A stretch of 8,021 bases of DNA from Methylococcales bacterium (GCA_023134955.1 JAGLUC010000424.1:1-8021); one strand, 5' to 3'. Counted from the first letter of the stretch, positions 1 to 6,683 are shown. Notes: generated by a model not told the origin, from the sequence alone. Program-made: numbers and translations.

Positions 1-141
1 GTAAACTTCATACGGGCTACTTTTTTATTACTGCGAAAACTTTTGGAACGATTAATATAATCATCATTTATTTAATGGCAACATATTCTCGTATTGGGAA
101 TATTTGTTTTTTTGCTATCTGATTATAGAATATGCGGCAGG
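1..141. other. Intergenic sequence at left window edge
   Basis: This is AT-rich sequence downstream of the hydroxylase gene. I find no coding region or RNA in it. An imperfect AT-rich inverted repeat near 80-107 is followed on the plus strand by seven T residues (108-113 region). It could be a weak terminator for a plus-strand gene ending left of the window, but the stem is bulged and has few G-C pairs, so I do not call it as one. Confidence 0.4.
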
Positions 142-930
142 TCAACTACCTTTAAACGGCAACAGCAATAATTTAATAATCCCGACTTGATCTTGCTTTC
201 TGAACTGCGGTAAACCTATATCTAAAGTTGTTTGGGTTTTTTGGGGTTCAGCGCAGTAAGTTTTAAAAACTCTGTCCCATAGGGAAATAGAAAAACCATA
301 ATTGCTATCGGTTTCTGTTTGTACGGTGGAGTGATGGATGCGATGTACGTCTGGGGTGATTAAAACCCTGCGTAGGACTTTATCTACTTTTTCAGGCAGG
401 TTGATGTTGCTGTGGTTAAAGGTTGCTGAACCATTCAGAATGATTTCAAATAGAATAACTGCAAAGGGGTTGGCTCCAATCAGGTAGATGATCATTACTT
501 TATAAGCCATTGAAATAACAATTTCTAAAGGGTGAAAGCGCAGGGCTGAACTGGCATCAAGCTCTAAATCGGTGTGATGAATTTGATGTAATCGCCATAA
601 TAGCTTCCATTTATGTGACAGCACATGTTGGCAGTAAATGGCAAAATCAAGTAATAATAAGGTAACGATGACGACTAGCCAGTTAGGTAATGCAAACTGG
701 TTTAATAATCCCCAGGATTGGTCAACGGCATTAACTGCACTTAGATAAGCAATGCCACCCACGGTAAAGCGCATTAACAGCATGTTAAAAACAGCCAGAC
801 CAAGATTAATCGGCCAGCGTTGTTGGCGGTTGATTTTTTGCTGTCTTCTGGGGCTAAAATATTCCCAGCTAATCATTAAGGTAAAAATACCGATAGCGGT
901 GCTTAGACGAATCAGATCGAGCGTTTGCAA
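142..930 (-). CDS. Fatty acid hydroxylase / sterol desaturase family membrane di-iron enzyme
   Basis: This is an integral membrane oxygenase of the fatty acid hydroxylase superfamily (PF04116 type). Such enzymes use a histidine-bound di-iron centre to hydroxylate or desaturate a lipid. I number residues from the TTG start (262 aa). The histidine clusters are H102-x3-H106, H115-x2-H118-H119 and H196-x2-H199-H200, with extra histidines at 133 and 173. Hydrophobic segments lie near 9-22, 45-66, 84-99 and 138-168, and the family-like WEYFSPRR follows the first. I prefer TTG at 928-930 over the ATG at 1003-1005. The TTG has a perfect GGAGG six bases upstream and keeps the first membrane segment, whereas the ATG would overlap the upstream gene by 94 bases and add 25 residues read from its coding sequence. 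The ATG at 874-876 has no ribosome site and would cut into the first segment. With the TTG, the gene overlaps the glycosyltransferase by 19 bases. The substrate cannot be read from the sequence; a sterol, fatty acyl chain, ornithine lipid or carotenoid are all possible. Confidence 0.86.
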   Translation of the reverse strand: MQTLDLIRLSTAIGIFTLMISWEYFSPRRQQKINRQQRWPINLGLAVFNMLLMRFTVGGIAYLSAVNAVDQSWGLLNQFALPNWLVVIVTLLLLDFAIYCQHVLSHKWKLLWRLHQIHHTDLELDASSALRFHPLEIVISMAYKVMIIYLIGANPFAVILFEIILNGSATFNHSNINLPEKVDKVLRRVLITPDVHRIHHSTVQTETDSNYGFSISLWDRVFKTYCAEPQKTQTTLDIGLPQFRKQDQVGIIKLLLLPFKGS

Positions 931-1595
931 AATTGTCCTCCAGAATAAAGTGTGGCAAGTATTTCTGGTTTTTCGCCGAAAAAGTAGCGTAAACGTAAAC
1001 TCCACATTAATAGAATTGTTTTAAATACACCAAATTGTTCCCAGCGACGACCTGAGCTAATGACTTTTTCTGTTAGATAAGTGGGAGGGTATTTCTGTTT
1101 AAGTAAATCACATAGGCTGATGTCTTCCATTAAGGCTATGTCTGGGTAACCACCAATTTCATTGAATAACCCTGCATTGACAAAGATGGCCTGATCACCC
1201 GTTGCTATGCCAGTTAAGCGTGAGCGTATATTGATAAATACAGAGATGACTTTTAACATGATGGGTTTACCACTTAGCCGAATATCAAATCGTCCCCAAT
1301 GGCTGCCTGGTGGGATTAAGTCGGGAGCATCATCGGGCAAAAAAGTATCGGCATGTAAAAAGATCAAAATTTCGCCGCTTGCCTGCTTTGCACCTGCATT
1401 CATTTGTTTGGCGCGACCTTTGTCAGATAAAATGACTTTATCCGCTAATACTTGAGCTATTTCAACGGTATCATCATGGCTACCGCCATCGACAACGATT
1501 AGCTCGCATTGGTCTCTAATAAGTTGTAAATCCAATAAACAGGGGTGGATGTTATCTGTTTCATTTAGGGTAGGGATGATGATAGAAAATTTCAT
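912..1595 (-). CDS. Family 2 glycosyltransferase, TIGR04283 (rSAM/selenodomain-associated) type
   Basis: This 227-residue GT-A-fold glycosyltransferase moves a sugar from a nucleotide donor to an unknown acceptor. The N-terminal strand IIPTLNE (residues 5-11) and VVDGGSHDDT (34-43) form the nucleotide pocket. The run GRAKQMNAGA (60-69), then LHADT (80-84) in the metal-binding DxD-like position, ATGDQ (131-135), GGYP (148-151) and MEDISL (156-161) are the marks of the TIGR04283 group. Those proteins are short, lack a C-terminal extension, and are named in databases as rSAM/selenodomain-associated or arsenosugar-biosynthesis glycosyltransferases. The usual partners (ArsM/ArsS-like proteins or the DUF2064 transferase) are not in this window, so an arsenosugar role is not supported here. 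The ATG overlaps the stop of the SNF2 gene in an ATGA, with no clear Shine-Dalgarno sequence. It is therefore probably translated by coupling. Hydrophobic stretches near 111-123 and 189-206 may be buried or membrane-associated. Confidence 0.88.
   Translation of the reverse strand: MKFSIIIPTLNETDNIHPCLLDLQLIRDQCELIVVDGGSHDDTVEIAQVLADKVILSDKGRAKQMNAGAKQASGEILIFLHADTFLPDDAPDLIPPGSHWGRFDIRLSGKPIMLKVISVFINIRSRLTGIATGDQAIFVNAGLFNEIGGYPDIALMEDISLCDLLKQKYPPTYLTEKVISSGRRWEQFGVFKTILLMWSLRLRYFFGEKPEILATLYSGGQFCKRSI
937..941 (-). promoter_or_regulatory. Ribosome binding site GGAGG deciding a TTG start
   Basis: On the minus strand GGAGG is followed by six bases and then TTG at 928-930, in frame with the hydroxylase. 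It lies inside the last codons of the glycosyltransferase gene. It is the only good Shine-Dalgarno sequence near any candidate start of the hydroxylase, so it sets the start call. Confidence 0.75.
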
Positions 1596-4500
1596 AATAA
1601 AGGTTGGAATAGGTCAGTAAGAATTTCTGATGTTAACTTAGGAGACAATTCTTTATTTTTCTCATCATAAATACTGTTAGCCAGTGCTCGTTTTTTCTCT
1701 TGCATGGCTAAAATCTTTTCTTCAACCGTGTTTTCTGTGATCAGCTTATACACAAAAACAGGTTTATCTTGTCCAATTCGGTGCGCTCTATCGGCTGCCT
1801 GGCTTTCTACTGCTGGGTTCCACCAAGGATCATAAATAATAACGGTATCGGCTTCGGTCAAATTTAAACCCACACCACCTGCTTTTAAGCTGATAAGAAA
1901 AACATTTACCTTACCGCTTTTAAATTGTTCTATAGCTTCATCACGCTTTTTGGTTTGTCCGGTTAATTTACTGTACTCAATATTTAAGGCTTTAAGCTCG
2001 GTTTCTATCAATGCAATCATGCGGGTGAATTGCGAGAACACTAAAATACGGCGACCTTCTTCTAATTGTTCTGGCAGCATTTCCATTAACAAATCAAGCT
2101 TGGCTGATTCTGTGATTTTTTGTGCCTGTTTTAAAGATAAGGTGCGTGGGTCGCAGCAGGTTTGGCGTAGTTTTAACAGTGCATCCAAAATGGTGATATG
2201 GCTTCTTGCTAAACCTTTGTCTGCAATGGCATCACGGACTTTTTTCTCCATTGTTATACGAATGCTTTCATAAAGCGTGGCTTGCTTATCATATAAAGGT
2301 ACAGATCGAATAATCTCAGTTTTAGCGGGTAATTCGGTGGCAACTTCTTGTTTGGTTCGCCGTAACATAAACGGCTTTAGGCGTTTGGATAAGCGTTCTC
2401 GCTGCTGTTGATCATTATGTGTTTCTATTGGGGTGCGATAGAGTTTTTTAAATGATGCGCTATCAGCTAAAAATCCAGGCATAAGAAAATCAAATTGCGC
2501 CCATAATTCACCCAAATGATTTTCCATGGGTGTACCCGTTAAACATAAGCGGTGACTGGTTTTTATTTCTCTGACAGTGCGTGCAGCTTGAGAACGTGGG
2601 TTTTTAATTAACTGTGCTTCATCAAGTACTAAATAATGATATTTCAAAGCGACTAGCGTGTCTTTATCTCTGGGCAGTAAGGGGTAAGTGGTTAAAACCA
2701 GGTCGTAATCTTTAATTTTATCAAAGTGTTGTTTGCGTTCTGAACCTTGCAGTGTCAGCACTTTTAAATCGGGGGTAAAACGGGCTGCCTCTCTACGCCA
2801 ATTGCTCATTAAGCTGGTGGGGGCAATAATCAGACAAGGATTAGTCATTCTGCCTGATTCTTTTTCGACCAATAAATGCGCTAAGGTTTGCACGGTTTTA
2901 CCCAAACCCATGTCATCTGCCAGAATGCCAGAAAAGTTGTATTCACGTAAAAATTGTAACCAGTTAAGCCCTAACTGTTGATAATCTCTTAAACTAGCAT
3001 CAAGCCCTTTAGGAGCAGGGCAGTTTTGTATGCCTTTAAAGTTTTTTAATTTTTTTGCTGTTTCTCTTAATGTTTCTCCTCCATTTAAGCTAAATACACC
3101 ATAACTATGAGCATCTAAATCAGCTAGTGCAGCCACATTAAAGCGAGATAGGGTTAGTCCGCCTTTATCATTTAATGTGCTGCTGTCAAACAGTGCGTAG
3201 ACAATTTCAAGAAAAGGTTTGAGTTTGCTTGATGGAATATTAACGTAATTATGGGCCTCAAGAGGAATGTTCAGGTTTTCTGGTAGCTCATCCAATGCAT
3301 GTTCTTCCAGCACAGGCATGATTAAAGGTAGCAAAGGCATGGGCTGACCATTAATATTGATCTTGAAATTCATTTCAAACCAATCGTTACCAGACTCTTC
3401 AATATCCGCCTGCCAGTCTTCAGCCTGTTGAAAATTGAGTTTAAAATTATCTTCAGTTTCAATTACCCAGCCTTGTTGTTCAAGTAACGGAAGACTGTCC
3501 TGTATAAATTCAGCCCAGCGATTAGCACTCTCTACAATGGATTGACTGGCTGGACTAATGAAGGTGAGTTGTTTGTTATTTATTAACTCAGTAGCTAAAA
3601 AGCCATAGTCCAGCAGTTGTTTTATGGTTATAAACTCTGCATCTATATCTCTCTGAACATGAAAAAAGCCATCATCTGTCTTAACAACAGTAAAAGGTTC
3701 TGGCGTGTAAGCTGGAGTGGTTATCTGATGATAGATAAAATTTAATTTGATAAAGTGGCTGTATTGATTGTCATTTATTTGCGCACCAAATAAAGTGATT
3801 TTAGGGATGGGTGATGTAGCTGAAAGCTCAGTTAACTCAATTTCTTTAGGTGCAGGTAAGGGAATAGATGGATATTCTAATGTTAATCTTTGGCTAAACT
3901 CATCCACATATTTTGACGGTATATCAGGGATAGAGAATATTTTTTTCAATTGTTTGTGGCTGGTCTTTAAATCGCTAATTGTGCCAAGTCTATTTTGATC
4001 AGGGTCAATATATAAGGGTGGATCAGTCAGGATTAAAGCGGCACTAGGGTCTATCGCCCAGTTGAGTTTATAGTCTTTATTTTTTTGTTGTTGCCAAAAA
4101 AAATTGAGGGTGCGTTCATCACCTGGTTGAATGGGCGGTGTCTGGTGTGATTGCCAAAATAAGCGACCTGTTTCCACTATTTTAGATAAAGCAATAAAGC
4201 CTGCACTTCCTTCAATAATAGGCTGGTCTTGGTTAGTGGTTTCTAAGCTGTAGAGTAAGCGAGAAATTTCTTCATCAATCGCTTGAATATAATCTGAATA
4301 GCTAAAGCTATAACGTAAATTGTTTAAACTGGTTCTTCGTCCTTTATTCAAACCACCTTTTTTACCTTCTTTGGTAATAAAAAATGCTAAAGTAAATACA
4401 TGTTGTTCTTGGGTTGGTTCTAAAATGTAAGTGATAAATTCTTTGTTGGGAATAACTACATCAGGTACATCATCAAAATCATTCAGCCAGTCTAAACAAG

Positions 4501-4837
4501 AGGGAGTGGCAGGCTGAGAAAGACCCGTAGTTAACTCCATATATCTCAAACAAGCAGCAGCAACATGTTTGCAATTAAAAGACATAGGGCAGGTGCAATC
4601 CCCATCAACAATGACAGCAGTGTAATCATTCTTCCAGTCGATTTTTATTTTTTGATCATAATACTTATTACCACTTCCCATAGTGGATGAGTTAATAATG
4701 ATATAAAAAGGCTGTTCAACTTGAATATCCAAGCTTAGAACATGCCCATCTGTGTAATATTTTTTACCGCGCAAGAAATAAGCATCACCACAGGCATGGC
4801 GAATATCAGCAGGGACAATTCTTTTTTTGTTAAGCAT
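1592..4837 (-). CDS. SWIM zinc-finger SNF2-family DNA-dependent ATPase/helicase
   Basis: This large (1081 aa) Swi2/Snf2 ATPase is predicted to translocate on double-stranded DNA and remodel protein-DNA complexes. A SWIM zinc finger near the N-terminus has C81-x-C83-x5-C89-x-H91. Residues about 130-600 form a poorly recognised middle region typical of long bacterial SWIM-SNF2 proteins. The first RecA lobe has Walker A DDMGLGKTVQ (641-650), motif Ia IAPTSLMSNW (671-680), the DEAQ box (739-742) and motif III LTGTPMEN (766-773). The second lobe spans about 920-1035, with motif IV VFSQFTRM (933-940), motif V KAGGVGLNLT (985-994) and motif VI QAADRAHRIGQ (1013-1023). All catalytic motifs are intact, so it should be active. 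The start at 4837 has only a weak ribosome site but leads into a plausible N-terminus. It heads a three-gene operon: its TGA overlaps the glycosyltransferase ATG by four bases. The biological role is unknown; DNA repair, transcription recycling (compare RapA) and defence are all known for relatives, and nothing here chooses among them. Confidence 0.93.
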   Translation of the reverse strand: MLNKKRIVPADIRHACGDAYFLRGKKYYTDGHVLSLDIQVEQPFYIIINSSTMGSGNKYYDQKIKIDWKNDYTAVIVDGDCTCPMSFNCKHVAAACLRYMELTTGLSQPATPSCLDWLNDFDDVPDVVIPNKEFITYILEPTQEQHVFTLAFFITKEGKKGGLNKGRRTSLNNLRYSFSYSDYIQAIDEEISRLLYSLETTNQDQPIIEGSAGFIALSKIVETGRLFWQSHQTPPIQPGDERTLNFFWQQQKNKDYKLNWAIDPSAALILTDPPLYIDPDQNRLGTISDLKTSHKQLKKIFSIPDIPSKYVDEFSQRLTLEYPSIPLPAPKEIELTELSATSPIPKITLFGAQINDNQYSHFIKLNFIYHQITTPAYTPEPFTVVKTDDGFFHVQRDIDAEFITIKQLLDYGFLATELINNKQLTFISPASQSIVESANRWAEFIQDSLPLLEQQGWVIETEDNFKLNFQQAEDWQADIEESGNDWFEMNFKININGQPMPLLPLIMPVLEEHALDELPENLNIPLEAHNYVNIPSSKLKPFLEIVYALFDSSTLNDKGGLTLSRFNVAALADLDAHSYGVFSLNGGETLRETAKKLKNFKGIQNCPAPKGLDASLRDYQQLGLNWLQFLREYNFSGILADDMGLGKTVQTLAHLLVEKESGRMTNPCLIIAPTSLMSNWRREAARFTPDLKVLTLQGSERKQHFDKIKDYDLVLTTYPLLPRDKDTLVALKYHYLVLDEAQLIKNPRSQAARTVREIKTSHRLCLTGTPMENHLGELWAQFDFLMPGFLADSASFKKLYRTPIETHNDQQQRERLSKRLKPFMLRRTKQEVATELPAKTEIIRSVPLYDKQATLYESIRITMEKKVRDAIADKGLARSHITILDALLKLRQTCCDPRTLSLKQAQKITESAKLDLLMEMLPEQLEEGRRILVFSQFTRMIALIETELKALNIEYSKLTGQTKKRDEAIEQFKSGKVNVFLISLKAGGVGLNLTEADTVIIYDPWWNPAVESQAADRAHRIGQDKPVFVYKLITENTVEEKILAMQEKKRALANSIYDEKNKELSPKLTSEILTDLFQPLL

Positions 4838-4970
4838 TTAGGTTGGATGGAATAGGTGTTTTTAGCTTTGGATTTATTAAGATGATTTTATCGTGTTATG
4901 GATAAAAAATCTTGTTGAAAAGCTGTTGATTTTGTTTGTTAATGGACATGGAAATTTAGGTTATTTGTTT

Positions 4971-4990
4971 CAAAGGGCTCTGACCCCTTT
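4971..4990. repeat. Short hairpin with GGGGTCAGAG motif after the toxin gene
   Basis: The arms AAAGGG (4972-4977) and CCCTTT (4985-4990) enclose a seven-base loop. The hairpin begins directly after the stop codon of the YoeB-type toxin. On the minus strand it reads AAAGGGGTCAGAGCCCTTTG and lacks a proper T tail, so it would be a poor terminator for the toxin operon. On the plus strand five T residues follow it, but no plus-strand gene is present. From memory, this motif occurs often in proteobacterial intergenic regions near small Y1-type transposases. A related inverted copy lies at 6741-6748. Confidence 0.5.
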
Positions 4991-5251
4991 TTAATAGTGC
5001 GTCCAAAGTCTAAGTACTTTGATAATACGTTCGTCTTCATATACTTGATAAACAAGCCTATGTTGAATATTAATTCTTCTTGAATAAGCCCCAATCAAAT
5101 CACCCACTAATTTTTCATACGGTGGTGGGTTTTGATATGGATTTTCTTTGATTATATTTAGGGTTGCCTGAGCTTTTGCTTTTAAACTAGAAGCAGAAAG
5201 TTTTTTAGCATCTTTTTGTGCTTGCTTAGTATATATTAGCTCCCATCTCAC
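4991..5251 (-). CDS. yoeB: YoeB/Txe-family toxin (ribosome-dependent mRNA interferase)
   Basis: This RelE-fold toxin, when freed from its antitoxin, is expected to enter the ribosomal A site and cleave mRNA. Counting from the GTG start (86 aa), the residues matching the YoeB active site are all present: E46 in the YEKL segment, R65 in the QHRLVY segment, and the C-terminal H85-Y86. The segment SRRINIQHRLVYQV is the family signature, and the length is normal. I choose GTG at 5249-5251 because it forms a GTGA overlap with the antitoxin stop and gives the family-like N-terminus MRWEL. A TTG one codon upstream (5252-5254) is also possible. An AAGGAG lies eight bases before the GTG. The protein is basic, as expected for an RNA-binding toxin, and all key residues are intact, so it is probably functional. 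The stop is followed at once by the hairpin at 4971-4990. Confidence 0.93.
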   Translation of the reverse strand: MRWELIYTKQAQKDAKKLSASSLKAKAQATLNIIKENPYQNPPPYEKLVGDLIGAYSRRINIQHRLVYQVYEDERIIKVLRLWTHY

Positions 5252-5490
5252 CAATCAAGCTCCTTAGAGCATGATTCAATGCTTTCTTTAAGTCCATTTT
5301 TTATGGACTCTCTCATATTAGGTACAGAGAGTAAATATAATGTCTCCGAAATAGCATTCCAATCTTCTTCAGAAACTAAAATAGCATTACTTCTCTTTCC
5401 TTTTATTGTAATTGGCTGATGATTGATTGCGGTTTCATCAATCAGGCTATAAAGCTTAGAGCGTGCTTCTGTTACATTAATAATAGTCAT
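5248..5490 (-). CDS. yefM: YefM/Axe-type antitoxin (Phd/YefM family)
   Basis: This antitoxin binds the downstream YoeB-type toxin and represses its own operon. It is 80 residues from the chosen ATG. The N-terminal part (about 1-53) has the Phd/YefM fold, with the typical opening MTIINVTEARSKLYSLIDE, then QPITIKGKRSNAILVSEEDW and the hallmark ETLYLLS (49-55). The C-terminal 25 residues form the toxin-binding tail. An in-frame ATG 14 codons upstream (5532) exists, but the start at 5490 has a perfect GGAGGT six bases before it and matches the family N-terminus, so I use it. The stop overlaps the toxin start by four bases, and the antitoxin-first order is the standard arrangement for this family. 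Autoregulation is inferred from the family and from the small inverted repeat just upstream (5513-5526). Confidence 0.92.
   Translation of the reverse strand: MTIINVTEARSKLYSLIDETAINHQPITIKGKRSNAILVSEEDWNAISETLYLLSVPNMRESIKNGLKESIESCSKELDW
5260..5265 (-). promoter_or_regulatory. Ribosome binding site AAGGAG of the YoeB-type toxin
   Basis: On the minus strand AAGGAG lies inside the last codons of the antitoxin gene, eight bases before GTG (5249-5251) and five bases before TTG (5252-5254). It supports efficient toxin translation from either start. The spacing alone does not separate the two; the four-base GTGA overlap favours GTG. Confidence 0.7.
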
Positions 5491-5496
5491 ATTTTT

Positions 5497-5502
5497 ACCT
5501 CC
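5497..5502 (-). promoter_or_regulatory. Ribosome binding site GGAGGT of the YefM-type antitoxin
   Basis: A perfect GGAGGT on the minus strand lies six bases before ATG 5488-5490. It decides the start against the longer in-frame ATG at 5532, which would place the operator region inside the coding sequence. Confidence 0.8.
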
Positions 5503-5508
5503 ACGATA

Positions 5509-5537
5509 AAAATACGTTATATCGTACGTCAAGTCAA
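5509..5537 (-). promoter_or_regulatory. Possible promoter and operator of the yefM-yoeB module
   Basis: On the minus strand TTGACT (5532-5537) is followed after 17 bases by TATTTT (5509-5514), a modest sigma-70-like match. The inverted repeat TACG-n6-CGTA (5513-5526) lies between the two boxes, where a YefM-YoeB complex could block RNA polymerase. A start about seven bases downstream of the -10 would fall at the ribosome site itself, which is uncomfortable, so the real promoter may lie further upstream. The operator is a guess from position and symmetry. Confidence 0.35.
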
Positions 5538-5558
5538 ATGGTATTTAAAACATAATGC

Positions 5559-5588
5559 AAAGTTCACAAGTTCGTCTGGTGGAACTTT
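5559..5588. repeat. Three AAGTTC motifs, two direct and one inverted
   Basis: AAAGTTC (5559-5565), AAGTTC (5568-5573) and the inverted GAACTTT (5582-5588) lie within 30 bases in the gap between the two TA modules. Either left copy can pair with the right one to form a hairpin. The gap (5491-5692) otherwise holds no gene. This could be a regulatory site or the scar of an insertion. I cannot assign it to a known element. Confidence 0.5.
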
Positions 5589-5692
5589 TAGTTATAAAAC
5601 TTACGGCAAGAATCGGATTTTCTTTCCGCTATCAATTTAAAGGAATATCAAGTTGACTGAGCCTTTGATTTTTTCTTTAAATTGTCATTATT

Positions 5693-6220
5693 TCATGAGT
5701 CCTTGGTTTTTGGGAGGCGTTTGAAATCATCAACAACTCGAACAGAATTAGGAGGGATACTTGACCATTTCCACAAAACTAAATTGAGACTTTGTTCTGT
5801 GCAACCAGGCGCAAAACTTCGACACTTGATACCAGAAATACCCAAAGACTGTAATCGACTGACTAACCTCCATGTTGGAGGCTCTTGTTTTAATGAAGCT
5901 AAGCCTTCCCAAGCACAAGCTAATTCAGTTGAGGTAAAATCAAGAAAACTCAGGGTGTTGGGATCATTCAAATCAACAATATTGGTACAGTCTACTTCGT
6001 ATGCAACGAGAGTCATGGGTTGTGCTTTGAAAGGAAAGCCTTGTTGAGCCTCCATCCATGCTGTCGTTAAATCTAGTGAAGTGTATAAGGCCGAGGTTTT
6101 GGGAGGATTGAAGCGTCCTCCATACCTTTTGGATCCTTTACCTGAAAGTGGATCAAATGCCCACATGGGGTGATGTGCTCTATAGACAGTACCGATAAAT
6201 CGAAATACTGGGATGCTCAA
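5693..6220 (-). CDS. RES-domain toxin (NAD-consuming, RES-Xre module)
   Basis: This 175-residue toxin has an ADP-ribosyltransferase-like fold. Characterised relatives (the Pseudomonas putida RES toxin and mycobacterial MbcT) kill or stall cells by destroying NAD+. The family signature is complete. It includes YR at 13-14, GGRFNPP (34-40) with R36, ALYTS (44-48) with Y46, and WMEAQ with E57, followed by the late motif SLNLVLW (144-150). The spacing R36-Y46-E57 equals that of R31-Y41-E52 reported for the P. putida enzyme. The start is TTG at 6218-6220, which forms a TTGA overlap with the antitoxin stop. The next ATG-type start (M19) would remove the conserved YR, so the TTG is favoured. No strong Shine-Dalgarno sequence precedes it, which suggests coupling to the antitoxin. 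All key residues are intact. The chemistry is inferred from the family: hydrolysis and phosphorolysis of NAD+ have both been reported. Confidence 0.92.
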   Translation of the reverse strand: MSIPVFRFIGTVYRAHHPMWAFDPLSGKGSKRYGGRFNPPKTSALYTSLDLTTAWMEAQQGFPFKAQPMTLVAYEVDCTNIVDLNDPNTLSFLDFTSTELACAWEGLASLKQEPPTWRLVSRLQSLGISGIKCRSFAPGCTEQSLNLVLWKWSSIPPNSVRVVDDFKRLPKTKDS

Positions 6221-6582
6221 GCGTAGCCACTGTCAGCAATGCGAGAAAGATAGTCTTTAACTGCTTTCGCTCGTCCTTCCTTAACTAAATCTTCGGCTGT
6301 TTTATCACCAAAAGAATGTAGTGGCTGAGAACGAAACCATGCAAAAGCTCGACCAACACTACCTGACCATTCAGTTACACGGTTAATAATTTCCACCGTA
6401 TCTCGTAACCTAGCTTGTGTTGCTTTGCTTTTGAGTCTTACTACTTTAGAAACAGAGTCTTTGGATAATCCCGTAACTTCAGCAAGGTCACTTTTAGTGA
6501 TATGTAATTCTTTAGCTAGTGCGCCTGATGCAACTAGCCCATCATTGCCAATAACTGTATGTAAAAAATCAATACTCATCAT
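6217..6582 (-). CDS. Xre/MbcA/ParS-type antitoxin of the RES-Xre module
   Basis: This 121-residue partner of the RES toxin is expected to cover its active site and to repress the operon. The N-terminal half holds a helix-turn-helix of the Xre type (about 26-50, KSDLAEVTGLSKDSVSKVVR). The C-terminal half is the MbcA/ParS/Xre toxin-binding domain (about 70-121), with the typical AWFRSQPLHSFGDKTAEDLV and a final helix containing KDYLSRIADSGYA. Two adjacent ATG codons (6580-6582 and 6577-6579) are possible starts; the difference is one residue. A GGGG stretch a few bases upstream is a fair ribosome site. The gene is preceded by a near-consensus promoter with two palindromes, consistent with autoregulation. 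Its stop overlaps the toxin start by four bases. Confidence 0.92.
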   Translation of the reverse strand: MMSIDFLHTVIGNDGLVASGALAKELHITKSDLAEVTGLSKDSVSKVVRLKSKATQARLRDTVEIINRVTEWSGSVGRAFAWFRSQPLHSFGDKTAEDLVKEGRAKAVKDYLSRIADSGYA

Positions 6583-6586
6583 TATT

Positions 6587-6614
6587 GCCCCATTTTATTT
6601 ACATTATTTGGGGC
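6587..6614. promoter_or_regulatory. Inverted repeat GCCCCA-n16-TGGGGC, candidate RES-Xre operator
   Basis: Perfect six-base arms (6587-6592 and 6609-6614) are separated by 16 AT-rich bases. The arm centres are about two helical turns apart, which suits a dimeric helix-turn-helix protein. The repeat spans the region between the -10 box and the antitoxin start, so binding would block transcription initiation or early elongation. It is GC-rich in an AT-rich background, which argues against chance. That the Xre-RES complex binds it is inference. Confidence 0.55.
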
Positions 6615-6615
6615 G

Positions 6616-6644
6616 ATTATAAGGGCTTTTTTTAGCACTTACAA
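6616..6644 (-). promoter_or_regulatory. Sigma-70-type promoter of the RES-Xre operon
   Basis: On the minus strand TTGTAA (6639-6644) and a perfect TATAAT (6616-6621) are separated by 17 bases. The predicted start of transcription is near 6609, inside the inverted repeat at 6587-6614. The leader to the antitoxin ATG would be about 27 bases. Confidence 0.7.
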
Positions 6645-6649
6645 TGTAA
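6639..6649. promoter_or_regulatory. Palindrome TTACAATGTAA over the -35 box
   Basis: The perfect palindrome TTACA-A-TGTAA covers the -35 hexamer of the RES-Xre promoter. A related half-site (TTTACATT) appears again at 6598-6605, inside the spacer of the GC-armed inverted repeat. It may be a second operator; no protein can be assigned. Confidence 0.4.
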
Positions 6650-6683
6650 ATTTACCCGATTAAAATTCAAAAGAGCCAAAAAA

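Noticed and set aside
752..1024. Plus-strand reading frame of 90 codons
   Set aside because: It lies opposite the hydroxylase and glycosyltransferase genes, has no recognisable protein features, and reads as a shadow of their sequence.
912..1595. Arsenosugar biosynthesis role for the glycosyltransferase
   Set aside because: The family name suggests it, but no ArsM, ArsS or other arsenic gene is in the window.
3726..3735. CTGATGATAG, a ten-base match to the 3' part of tRNA-Thr
   Set aside because: It lies inside the intact SNF2 coding sequence and is too short to be an attachment site; chance explains it.
1592..4837. SNF2 protein as part of a phage defence system such as DISARM
   Set aside because: No methylase, DrmA/DrmB-like or phospholipase D-like gene is nearby, and the SWIM domain and operon partners do not fit that system.
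5491..5532. Longer start for the YefM-type antitoxin
   Set aside because: The 14 extra residues would be encoded by the ribosome site and promoter region; the ATG at 5490 has a perfect GGAGGT and the family N-terminus.
5682..6047. Plus-strand reading frame of 121 codons
   Set aside because: It is antisense to the RES toxin gene, which has a complete family signature on the other strand.
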